The notes under the pieces: model-generated | The model's input: the letters and a program-made list of their open reading frames with translations, nothing else | Databases searched by the model: none | What the model was told of the DNA's origin: nothing | Made by a program: the position numbers and the translations under genes | Part shown: positions 24,462 through 35,200 of the stretch, piece after piece | Numbering within the stretch: the first letter of the stretch is position 1 | Layout: each line of letters starts with the position of its first letter | Assembly (NCBI GenBank): GCA_910589415.1 | Contig: OU342633.1 | Span: 16,406,858 to 16,470,857, forward strand | Origin: Malachius bipustulatus | Taxonomy: Eukaryota > Arthropoda > Insecta > Coleoptera > Melyridae | Direction of reading: 5' to 3' | DNA length: 64,000 nucleotides

Positions 24462-25145
24462 ACCGGGTGTCCTATTTAAAATTAACTGCATGGGGATCTC
24501 TAAAACGGTAAGAGATACAGGGTCGGTTCAATCAGAGAAAAGTTGCACGATTTAATGCTTATTAGGAATCTTAGAAAAAATTATAGAAACTTCAGGTGTT
24601 GCTTACATTGCTGAAAAAATTGAAAAAACGTGATTTCTTATTTCAGTCATATCTTTTTTATTATTAAAAATTTCATTTCTTTCATAGTCACCTTTTGTTT
24701 TTCTTACGGCCGCCATATTGTATTTCCTTGTCATTCTGTATTAAAAAATTAAGAAAACCAAAAATCTCTCTTTCAAAAAAAATCCAAAAATTTATAATTT
24801 TTCCAAAACAAAAAGAAAGTTTTTTCACCGAAGGACGTGTTATGACATCGCAATATGACGTAACACTGCTTGCTTTGTGGTTACTTATGACATTCGGTTA
24901 AGGAAAGGTTTTTTTTTTTCAAAAAAAAAGAGTTAAATTTTGAAGAAAATTTTTTTCGTGCAATAAATTTTTGGTTTCCCTAGTTTTTTTATACAGCATG
25001 ACAAGTAAATACAGTATGGCGGCCATACGGAAAACAAAAGTTTACTGTGAAAACTCTAGGATCTAGTCGGCTTTGACAACTTATTTAAACCTACAAAAAA
25101 ATCATTTATTTTTAATAATAAAAAAGATATGGCTGAAATCAGGAA
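24462..25145. repeat. Hairpin element of family R, copy 2, right end replaced
   Basis: It starts TACCGGGTGTCC and contains ACAGGGTCGGTTCAATCAGA. Blocks at 24636-24770 return inverted at 24955-25145 (ACGGCCGCCATATTGTATTT against AATACAGTATGGCGGCCAT; TCTTTTTTATTATTAAAAAT and inverse). The expected right terminus is missing because palindrome P copy 2 begins at 25149. Confidence 0.65.
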
Positions 25146-25148
25146 TTA

Positions 25149-26454
25149 TACACTACGCAAAAATGAAAGGGTCGCACCCCCTGAAACTAGGCCCTAATTT
25201 GATTGTGGATAACTTTCGAAATTCCCAAAGATTTTGTTTTCGAATGTCTATTATTTATATTTCTGCTTTATTGGTCTAAACTAAAAAAAAAAAAAACTGA
25301 CAACAAATTTTCTATAGGGTGATATGTGAAGGTATGCACAATCGCTCTGCAGTTTTTGTACCCCCGTTTTCCAAATAATGTAAGTTTTAATGAGCAAGTT
25401 TCGAAGCTTGATGTCTCACCTCAAAATGGTTTTCAAATTTTCGATTTAACACCTGTTTTTACAGTGGTCTAAAAAAATCCACTGTTTGCTCTTGATGTGC
25501 ATAACTTTTTCCTCACCTTACGATTTTGGGAATTTAAGCCTCATAATGAAGCTAAAATTTCAGGTAAGAAAATACAGGGACGAAAATTGACTAAGAACAA
25601 ACATTTTGAGATTTTGAGATGAACACAGAATGAAAATCAACTTGTCCCCGAAGCAACCTACATTTCTGAACAATTTAAGAATTTTCTTGCTGACTCGAGA
25701 TGAAAAATGTTGAAACAAGAGCCAAATTACATCTGCACGTTTTCAGAGGGAATCAGCGCTGTTTCTTACCTTGGTATGGTTCATAAGTATCGCTACGAAA
25801 ATTCTAACAATCACTACAGTTGACTGAAACGAGCTGGCGATTGTTAGAATTTTCGTAGCGATACTTATGAACCATACCAAGGTAAGAAACAGCGCTGATT
25901 CCCTTTGAAATTGTGCAGATGTAATTTGGCTCTTGTTTCAACTTTTTTTTCAACAGCAAGAAAATTCTTCAATTGTTCAGCTATGAAAGCTGATTAGGAG
26001 ACAAGTTGATTTTCACTTAGTTTTCCTCCCATAATCCGTTTCCAAAAAAAATTTTAATTTGAGTAATTTTTTATACAATCTTCTGTTTTTAATGTTTATC
26101 CTGTCCTGAGTCAATTTTGGTCTCTGGATTTTCTTGTCTGAAGTTTCAGCTTCACCAGGTGATTTATTGAGATCACCCTGTAAATGAGGGTGTTAAATAG
26201 AAAATTTGAAAACCGTTTCGAGGTCAGACATCAAGATTCGAAGTTTGCTCAAAACTTACACGAAATATTTATTCGGGGGTTATGAAAACCATGGAGTGAT
26301 TCATGCCTTCACATATCACCCTGTAGAAAATTTGTTGACAGTTTTTTTGAGTTCAAGTCCAATAAAGCAGAAAAATATTGGATAAACTATCGCCAATAAG
26401 CCAATTAAATTCAGGCCCAATTTTGGGATGCGACACTTTCGTTTGTGAGTAGTG
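25149..26454. repeat. Large palindromic repeat family P, copy 2
   Basis: Arms match copy 1 at 19388-20493. The centre is an additional near-perfect palindrome of about 145 bp (25755-25900) in which CAGCGCTGTTTCTTACCTTG and its inverse enclose a loop of some 30 bp. The right arm keeps TCACCCTGTAGAAAATTTGT. Confidence 0.8.
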
Positions 26455-27246
26455 GAAGTTATAATCTCAACTTAGTTATTAAAATGAAGAGGATTCAAGG
26501 CGGTATCTTTTTTATTTTTGACTTAATTATTACGATAATTTATTAGATAAATACATAAATTTGTTTGTCTTAATGAATTCTACAGCGTGTTGAACAAAAT
26601 GCCTCAACTTATAAATCATCCTGTAATAATAATATAACAATTCACCTACCTACCTACACTAAAACAGTCCCTCATAAGTAAAACGTCTTTCTTACTTAAA
26701 ATGGTTTGGAATTCAAAAAATGAGTGATACTTTTTTTATCTGAAGTTTTCAGTTTCATGATTGAAAATAAAAAAATATTATAAAGAAACAAGATACTAAA
26801 ATTATTAAACTTTCGACAGTCTTAGTTTTCGTAATTAGGTTGCTATGGGCATTCTGTCGCAACAACTAGGTAGGTAGTAGTAAAACTGTGTAATTAATCA
26901 AAGCTTTTTATATTTATTTAATATCTTCATCAGTGCTATAATAATTTAGGGTGCTATTTAAAATATTACTGACTGAACAGAAACAAGCTCTATAAGAACG
27001 ATCGAATGTACCTGTTTCCTGCATTTTTCCCGGTCGTTTTTATTTCCTGGAAGCTCTTAAAATTTTGTTCAGCCTGCTAGCTGTTCGGATTATAAGGCTA
27101 TTTTTGGACGACTGTTCGTACTACGAAGATAATTAAATTCTTTAGAATTTTAGAGGGCTGTTCGCACTATGAGGATATTCGGATTAGCGAGGGGTCGGAT
27201 TAGCGGGACTCTACTGTATCTTTATTAAAAAAAAAACATTCAATAT
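26455..27246. other. AT-rich DNA without recognised features
   Basis: No supported gene. At 27060-27215 there is a slightly GC-richer segment (GGCTGTTCGCACTATGAGGA) of unknown origin. Confidence 0.35.
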
Positions 27247-29410
27247 ACAGGGTGATTCATGAGTGACCTTACATAGACCAATGGTGATAAGCGGACTTCA
27301 AGGCGGGTCGAAAACCACAAAAGAAAATTTTTTTTCGTGAGTGGTTACGAAGTTACAGGGTGTTTTATGTCTCAGGTACGAAACTTTGATAGGCGATATT
27401 TCTGAAACGGCTGGAGATATTTTGTCGAAATTTACTAGGAATGGTGCATTCCGGAAACTCATCAAAACCGCATTCTAGTTAATTAAAAATCCAGGACCGG
27501 ACTTGAAATTTTTTGCCCCCATGGTCTTTGTTGAAAAAGTTAATTTTCTGACGATGTTTCTGAAAAACTGTCATCGAATTTGAAAAGATAAGAAAAAACT
27601 CTATAGAAATCATTCCTCAATTTGAACGGCACACCCAAACCGTCTCGAAAAAAAAATGTCAAAGTAAAACTTCTCAGTAAATTATTGTTTTCGAGCAAAC
27701 ATATTTTACTTAATGTTCGTCTGAATTCCTTCAAATTTATTTTTTGACTTGTTTCTGTGGGAAAAATGTTTGACAGAAGGCCAAGCTTTATTACTGGGAA
27801 ATCAGGTGTCAACTGTAAAATTTTTCAGATTTCACTAATAATCACAAATCATTTCACTAATAACGAATACGCAGATATTATGTTTGTGTATGGTTTCTGC
27901 AATGGAAATTCAAGAGCAGCTGCGAGAGAATACCATAGAAGATCACAGTCGAAGAACACCGGCCCATGTAACGTTTCGCGTCTGTTTTCCAATTTTCTCG
28001 AAACCACGGCATATTTCCCTGAGTTCAAAGGAATGCTGAACCTCAATTGGAAAATCTGAGCCATCAAAACATCGTGGAGATGGTGGCAGTAAATCCAAGT
28101 ACAATTACGCGAAGAATGGGCATTTCTCAATCAAGAGTATCGGGAACCTTGAAAAAAAAGAGGAGCGCGGATGCATCCCTGTCACGTACAAAGCGTACAG
28201 AGGCTTCAACCATTCAATGAAGTTCTATTGAATGGACTGCGTAGAACTTTGTTTACTGATGAAGCTCAGTTCACGCGGGATGGTGTAACGAATAAAAAAA
28301 AACTCCCACCTATGGGCATATGAAAATCCGCGCTCTGTTGTTCAGAAGAACTCGCAACAGATTTTCTATAAATGTGTAGTGTGGCATTGCAAATTATACC
28401 CTAATAGGATCCCATTTTTTTGCTGGGCGGCTCACGGGGGAAATTTATTTACTTTTCCTACAAGTCATTTTGTCCGGCTTGCTTGCAGAGGCGAACGTGA
28501 ACAGGCGTGCTTTTTCCTTCTAGCAAGATGGGGCACCACCAAATTTTCTCGACAAGTCAGAGAGCATCTCCACAATGAATACCCCAATCGTTGGTTCGGG
28601 CGCGGCGGCCCTCATTCCTGACCACCTAGGTCCCCCAACCTCACTGTTTTAGACTATTACCTATGGGGTCATATGAAGCAGGAAATCTAAAAAACGGAAG
28701 TAGGTACCAGAGAGGAGCTCAGGACGCGAATACTGGTAGTTGCTGATGAAATTAGAAACAACAGGCAAATAATTCAAAAAGCAAACCAAAATTTATGGAA
28801 ACGCTGCAGGAAATGTATTGAAGTTGGTAAAGGACATTTTGAGAACCGTTTATAACATTAATATTGATAACATTTAATTTACACTGACATTTTTCCCACA
28901 GAAACAAGTCAAAAAATAAATTTGAAGGAATTCAGACGAACATTAAGTAAAATATGTCTGCTCGAAAACGATAATTTACAGAAAAGTTTTACTTTGACAT
29001 TTTTTTTTCGAGACGGTTTGGGTGTGCCGTTCAAATTGAGGAATGATTTCTATAGAGTTTTTTCTTATCTTTTCAAATTCGATGACAGTTTTTCAGAAAC
29101 ATCGTCAGAAAATTAACTTTTTCAACAAAGACCATGGGGGCAAAAAATTTCAAGTCCGGTCCTGGATTTTTAATTAACTCAGAATGCGGTTTTGATGAGT
29201 TTCCGGAATGCACCATTCCTAGTAAATTTTGACAAAATATCTTCAGCCGTTTCAGAAATATCGCCTATCAAAGTTTTGTACCTGAGGCATAAAACACCCT
29301 GTAACTTCGTAACCAATCACGAAAAAAAAATTTCTTTTGTGGTTTTCGACCCGCCTTGAAGTCCGCTAATCACCATTGGTCTATGTAAGGTCACTCATGA
29401 ATCACCCTGT
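27247..29410 (+). mobile_element. Tc1/mariner-type transposon relic with about 520-bp terminal inverted repeats
   Basis: The left end ACAGGGTGATTCATGAGTGA at 27247 and its inverse at 29410 bound arms of about 520 bp (27247-27768 and 28888-29410) that are almost identical. TA lies at both flanks. Between the arms sits a broken transposase (separate entry). This is the only hairpin-type element in the window that still holds transposase sequence, so it is a candidate for what the empty hairpins derive from. Confidence 0.85.
27769..28860 (+). pseudogene. Broken mariner-type transposase (DUF4817-like N-terminus plus DDE domain pieces)
   Basis: The N-terminal part reads NNEYADIMFVYGFCNGNSRA followed by AAREYHRR, matching the insect HTH module catalogued as DUF4817. 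After a frameshift, a second HTH-like piece appears (PSTITRRMGISQSRVSGTLK, about 28094-28155). LFTDEAQFTRDGVTN near 28250-28290 carries the first catalytic Asp, FSRQVREHLHNEYPNRW near 28543-28600 lies between, and NLTVLDYYLWGHMKQEI near 28636-28690 the last. Several stops and frame changes, plus a shortened middle, make it inactive. Assignment to the mariner/IS630 superfamily is good; the subfamily is uncertain. Confidence 0.8.
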
Positions 29411-29460
29411 ATTTTTTCAGGTTTTTAAAAATTGAATCAATCATTTAACTTTATATAAAT

Positions 29461-30341
29461 ACAGGGTTATTCACGGTATACGCCACGGAAGTTTATGGCC
29501 GTGCCTCTGGATTTTTGGATCTTTTTATTTTTGGAGTGGATTGAGACCCGGCAGAGGTACGTTTTAAAATTATATTCATAATGTACAGGGTGTCCCAAAA
29601 GCATGAAACATATCAAAGTTATGTTTTTTTAAATGGAATGCTCCTATGTTATTGCATTTTTGGATTGCCTGGGAAGAAAAAAGAAGATTGGCTTTTACAG
29701 TTGGTGTTGAAATTCAGAAGTTTTTGAGTTATAAACAAGTGAAAATCGTCATTTTTCAAGTTCAAGGCCCTGTACAAGGAAAACGGCGTAAGATGGAGAA
29801 AAACGGCTTACATGTCCCTATTTTAACTTTTCATGTACTATCCAATGATGTAGATGAAATGTTTATACAGGGTGATAAAAAATTTGAAAAATTCTGAGAT
29901 TTCTCCACGCGTCGACAAATAAAAAAATCAAAGAAAGTACAAATGTTTCTATACCATAGGATAGTACATGAAAAGTTAAAATAGGGACATGTAAGCCGTT
30001 TTTCTCTATCTTGAACCGTTTTCGTTGTACAGGGCCTTGAACTTGAAAAAAGACGATTTTCACTTGTTTATAACTCACAAACTTCTGAATTTAAACACCA
30101 ACTGTGAAAGCCAATCGTATTTTTTCTTCTCAGACAATCTAAAAATGCAATAACATAGGAGCATTCCATTTAAAAAAACATAACTTTGATATGTTTCATG
30201 CTTTTGGGACACCCTGTACATTATGAATATAATTTTAAAACGTACCTCTGCCGGGTCTCTATTCACTCCAAAAATAAAAAGATCCTAAAATCCAGAGACA
30301 CGGCCATAATCTTCCGTGGCGTATACCGTGAATAACCCTGT
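29461..30341. mobile_element. Hairpin element H10, 881-bp palindrome with a nested hairpin
   Basis: The outer left end ACAGGGTTATTCACGGTATA mirrors TATACCGTGAATAACCCTGT at 30341. The outer arms of about 120 bp flank a second palindrome (29585-30217) starting ACAGGGTGTCCCAAAAGCAT. The inner unit carries GAGTTATAAACAAGTGAAAA and is related to 22678-23480 and 53715-54597. Confidence 0.8.
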
Positions 30342-30541
30342 ATAAGTATGTGAGCAAATTAAAGTTGATAGTATAAAATTTATTAAATGTCCGAAATAAC
30401 ATCTCAACTATTATAACACAAGAATATTGTATAAAAGAAAAATCGAAAACTTTGATTAAATTACAGGATTTTACTATTGCCTAGTCCTTGTTGTGACAGA
30501 ATTCTCACTGTATAATATAATTATGTAAATAGGGATTCTAA

Positions 30542-30690
30542 TGCCCGTATTCACAAACGATAATTTCCTAAATAATTACGAAATTAATTAAATGAGTGAG
30601 ATGGAGATATGCAGTTTTTTTGCAATAGAATGAGATGGGGATAATTGATTACGTAATTATTTAGGAAATTATCGTTTGTGAATACGGGCA
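30542..30690. mobile_element. 149-bp Harbinger-like MITE, copy 1, TAA target duplication
   Basis: TGCCCGTATTCACAAACGAT and its inverse bound the unit, with TAA on both sides (30539-30541, 30691-30693). Copy 2 is at 41865-42014 in the opposite orientation. A TAA/TTA 3-bp duplication and short length suit a PIF/Harbinger MITE. Confidence 0.8.
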
Positions 30691-30691
30691 T

Positions 30692-32078
30692 AAATATTGT
30701 CAGTTTTATTATTGTCGGTTTTTCCTCTCTCAATTTGATCAAGTAGATCTAGGCTTTATTTAAAAACCATATCAAAGATCATTTATTTTAAAAATTCATG
30801 CAGTATCTTGATTTGATATTTGCTTGCACTGAAAAAATACGAAGAATAACTCCCTATTGCTAAGAGAGTCCCCTAAAGGTGATAATTTAAGATCCTTAAT
30901 TAGAAGTTTCCCTAGTCAAGTTGTAAATTTGAATTGTTTTTGTTATGTAAAATTTTTAATTAAAAATCTTAATAATGTAAGTCGAAATAAAAAATTACTC
31001 AATGAAAGCTTTTTACTTATCCTCAAATTTATTAGAACCTTGAAACCATCCCTTGAAAAAAGAGTATGTGTCCCTAAGGAGAAAAAATATTAAAATAATG
31101 AATAATTTTCATATAATTTGACGTCATCGAGGTCAATTTATAGTTAATTCGCTTATCTCAGTTCAATTTTGGATACTTAGCACCGTCAGTTTGATTTTTT
31201 GATTTCAAATTTTGGAAATGGTGAATACTCTTATGTCATAACTCATCAGAAATGCGTTTTGAAAAAAACTGGAGGCACTAAACCCTCTAAAAAAATTGAG
31301 TTTAAGGTCCTTTTTGACTAATTCGGTATCACTTAACATGAATACAATTCATTCAGAATTAAATGGGATTGGATGAATGCAGGTCACATAAGAACCCTTC
31401 CAGCTGAAGAGGATTAAGTATAGGGAGCGGCACTCAACACATCCTGCAACTGAACATCCGGCTACGAAACGATATGTAAATGCAAGACAAATGGTCTCAG
31501 TTGCACAGTAAGTAAGGTACCTACAAACAAAATCAGAGCATTTTGTTATCTTTGCAATCTTAACTCTTAAATTAAGTACTTGAAAAAGTTAATAAATGTT
31601 TTATTATTATTGTTGCTAGGCTCAATTAAAGCCATTGTGATTTTTTTCCATGTGGGATTGTTTGGAACTTTCAGGATTTCAATTAGGACATCATATTAGT
31701 ATTAGGTAAAAATCTGTATACTTACTTTTAGATTTTTGTTCCAAGTAGAAAGAATCTTTCTAGTTTGTATTATTTCCAAAAAGCTGTAGGAATATGCAAG
31801 CAATTCAGTTGAAAGAGAGAGTCTGAATTCGTGCTGGTGTTGCTTAAACCTCAATCATCCATTGAGCCTGACAGGGATAGGGATATTAAAAAGTATCAAG
31901 TGCGATCCAGGCAATAAGAAAACTGCACCATAGGTAATTTAACCCTGAAAAAAGGTCATCACAAAATAAAAAATAGGATTTCGGTTTAAGACAAACTAAA
32001 TTTATTATTAGTACTTTTATCTTTATTAGGATTTAAACCTAAGCACAATGATATGAGCATTAAAAACAGAAAAACCTG
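30692..32078. other. Intergenic DNA downstream of the TXNDC5 homologue
   Basis: No supported gene. On the minus strand, AATAAA occurs twice just after the TXNDC5 stop codon (rc of TTTATT near 31999 and 32029), suitable as polyadenylation signals. The frame 30857-31093 has no motif. Confidence 0.4.
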
Positions 32079-32207
32079 TTACAATTCATCGTGGCTAGAA
32101 AAATGTTTTACTACAAACTCGTGTAGATCCTCCAATGCTCTGTTACCGTTATATTCTGAAATTTTTTCTCCATTTTTGTACATAAACAGAGTTGGAAAGC
32201 CTTCAAC
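32079..32207 (-). CDS. TXNDC5: TXNDC5 homologue exon 7 (end of Trx domain 3, HDEL)
   Basis: After the acceptor CCCCTCAG it reads [20 protein letters not shown] and ends [11 protein letters not shown] then TAA. HDEL at the extreme C-terminus is a KDEL-type retrieval signal. Confidence 0.95.
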   Translation of the reverse strand, partial: VEGFPTLFMYKNGEKISEYNGNRALEDLHEFVVKHFSSHDEL

Positions 32208-35200
32208 CTGAGGGGAAAAATATATAAATATTTAGTTATCGTTAGAATTTTTTATTAATTAATTATAGATTATTATATATTATTGGTTAATGCATAGGGT
32301 GTAACACGAAAACCTTAGGTGATTCATAAATAAAAAAAATTGATGAAACTAGAAATCTGAAAATTTGTAGGTAAGTACATGTTTGATTTTAATTTAGAGA
32401 AACTGAACTAAAAAATATTGACAACCCCATGCCACTTCCGGTTATACACACTTTAGGCTACAACTTTCTTATTTTAAATGGGACACCCACACCCTGTACC
32501 GGTGGTCCATCACTTATGTCTACCCGCAATATAGGGATTAATTTTAGAGACAAAAAACTGAAACTTTCTTAGTAATTTAGTGGTAAAGTGGCCAAAACAA
32601 TTCAATTTTCTTCCATACATCGATAGAAAGCAATTTATAAAATCAAAATACATAGTTGAAAAGTAATATCAAAACACAAATTACAAGACTTTAAATAATT
32701 AAATAAAATTCATAAAATAGTGGAAATGACAGGTAGAGTAATTATTGATTGATATATGGTAGGTATGAAAGTGACCAATAATCTGAAGATGGTAGGCCCT
32801 AAATAAACCCTAAAAATAGATGTAAAGTGTAAATGTCACTTTACACTAACGGCACGGACACAGGTCGGGTGTTAAACGAGGACGTGCATTTTCATTAATA
32901 AATGGATTTTGAATGGCTGCATTTATTAATGAAAATGCACTTCCTCGTTGAACACCCGGCCCGCATCCGTGTCGGATGTAAATACAGGGTGCTTCAAACC
33001 ATGTGTCTGAAAATGATAGAAAATTCCTTGGCGCATTCTGAGAAAAAAAGCTCATATTACCATGAGTAGTCCCCAAACCCACTATTTTCGAGATACAGGG
33101 TGTCAAAATAATTTTTTTTCAGTTTTTTAACGATATCTCAAAAACCGTTTGAGATATAAAACTGATTTTTTGTACACATCTTGTCATTAATATTATCTAC
33201 GTTTTGACCGCTAAGTCAGTTCTTTTCATATGACAATGGCGGATTTTAGGGTTACATAAAAAAATTTAGTTCCTAATTTCCAAGACACTGGTAAAAATGG
33301 CATTCTAAAAGCATATTTTGAATTGTTAATTTTTTCTACATAAAAAAGTGCTCTTGGTCAAAAGCTTTAATGTGAACTGTTTTTGAGAAAAACAGCATTT
33401 TATTATGACAAACATTAAAGTAGCAAAATGTTTTGTTGTGGACACAAATTACTTTTTTTTATAATTTTTTTATGATTTGTTTCACTGCTGCATAATAAAT
33501 TTAATTAGCTCTCAAAAAGTAGATAGTATTTGGTAAATCTTGATATAGTGGACTGTATTTTAGTACTGGTTCTATTCTTCAAACCATATGGTTTTATTTA
33601 TTATTAAAATTAATAATTTATTCTTCAAAAGATATCTATTTTTAAGGAAACCTTGACAGACGATGAGTCTTCAACCGGTTGTTGTAGAGGCTCTTCTCTG
33701 GTATTCATTTCATTCAAGTTGGGGAGTGGACATAATTTAACCGTTGGGCGTTTGAAAATGCCTTTACTAGTTTTGACGGTTACCACTCTTATTTTTCCAT
33801 CAATACCAGGATGAATATCGATAACTCTTCCCAACATCCATTTAGAAGGAGGCAAGTTGTCAACCTTAATGATGATCATTGATCCAGATGAAAAATCTGC
33901 ATTATCAGTATTCCATTTTCGTCTTTGCTGAAGGGAGCTCAGGTAATCACGCGACCAACGTTTCCAAAAACTTTGATGCATCTGTTGAATTAGCTGATAT
34001 CTGGATAATTTATTTAGGGGTATATGTAACACATCTGTTTTGCCAACCAAAAAGTGAGAAGGTGTCAAAGGGTTTAAATCATTGGGATTATTGGATAATG
34101 GGTAAAGAGGCCTGGAATTTAGGATGGCCTCAATCTGAGTTAAAACAGTGGCAATACGTTCTTCATACGTTAAAACAGTTTCGCCAATAACTTTATATAA
34201 ATGACGTTTAAAGGATTTAACATTGGCTTCCCAAATACCTCCAAAATGGGGTGACGCTGGGGGAATAAAGTGCCACCTAATCTGATGTTTATCAGCATAA
34301 TCAAGAATATCACTTTCCGTGATCTTTAAAAACAGAGTCATCATATCTTTTAAAAGTTTGTGAGCTCCAATGAAGTTGGTTCCATTATCTGAGAACAGAT
34401 CAGATGGAAAACCTCTACGAGCTGAGAACCTTCTTAAACAAGCTATGAATGCTTCTGAGGTTAAGTCGGATACTAATTCTAAATGTACAGCTTCAACACT
34501 TAAGCAAACAAATATACAAACATATGCTTTAGTAACCTTATAGCCTCTGCCTTTTCAGATCAGAGTTCATAAGTCGTCCACCAACTCTAATTATACCAGC
34601 TGCATCTATAAAAGCAGAAAGCCCATTGAACCTATTTTTTAAAGGCTTATTTTTATTTTTTAACATCCATTCAAATTCTTTAGCAAACGATTGTTGTTGG
34701 GACATCTTTACAAGACATTTTAATGCTTCGTTCAACTCCTTAATCGATAATCTACCACTAAATCTTTTATTACCACTGGTTTTAAAAGTGGATGCATTCA
34801 AATAGAATCTTCGACAATATGCTACAACTCGTTGTAAAGTATTAAGATTAGAAAACTTGGTAAAAACATCAAAATCGTGACTTGAGGATTGAAAAACATA
34901 CTTATTTTTAAAAAATAAGTAAAAAAGATTGATAATCATCAATCTTTTTAAATTCTGGAAGATCTCTAAGAGTAGGAGTAACCTGAAAATTATAAGAAGA
35001 TGGATAAAAATCTGATAACCAGTCAGGTATTTCATCATCCCAGTCAATTCTAATACACCATAGTTTTTGTATTAATCTTTTGGCAAGGTAATGCAAGGAC
35101 AAAATAAACCCAAGGGGTCATATATCTTTGAAATTTCTGATAAGACCTCTTTGTACAACTTTCTATGTTGACTGATGACTGATGTCATCTTTGTAATATC

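Noticed and set aside
27849..28130. 93-residue minus-strand frame
   Set aside because: It is antisense to the DUF4817-like part of the mariner transposase.
33879..34190. 103-residue plus-strand frame
   Set aside because: It is antisense to the well-supported BEL/Pao integrase/DUF5641 sequence on the minus strand.
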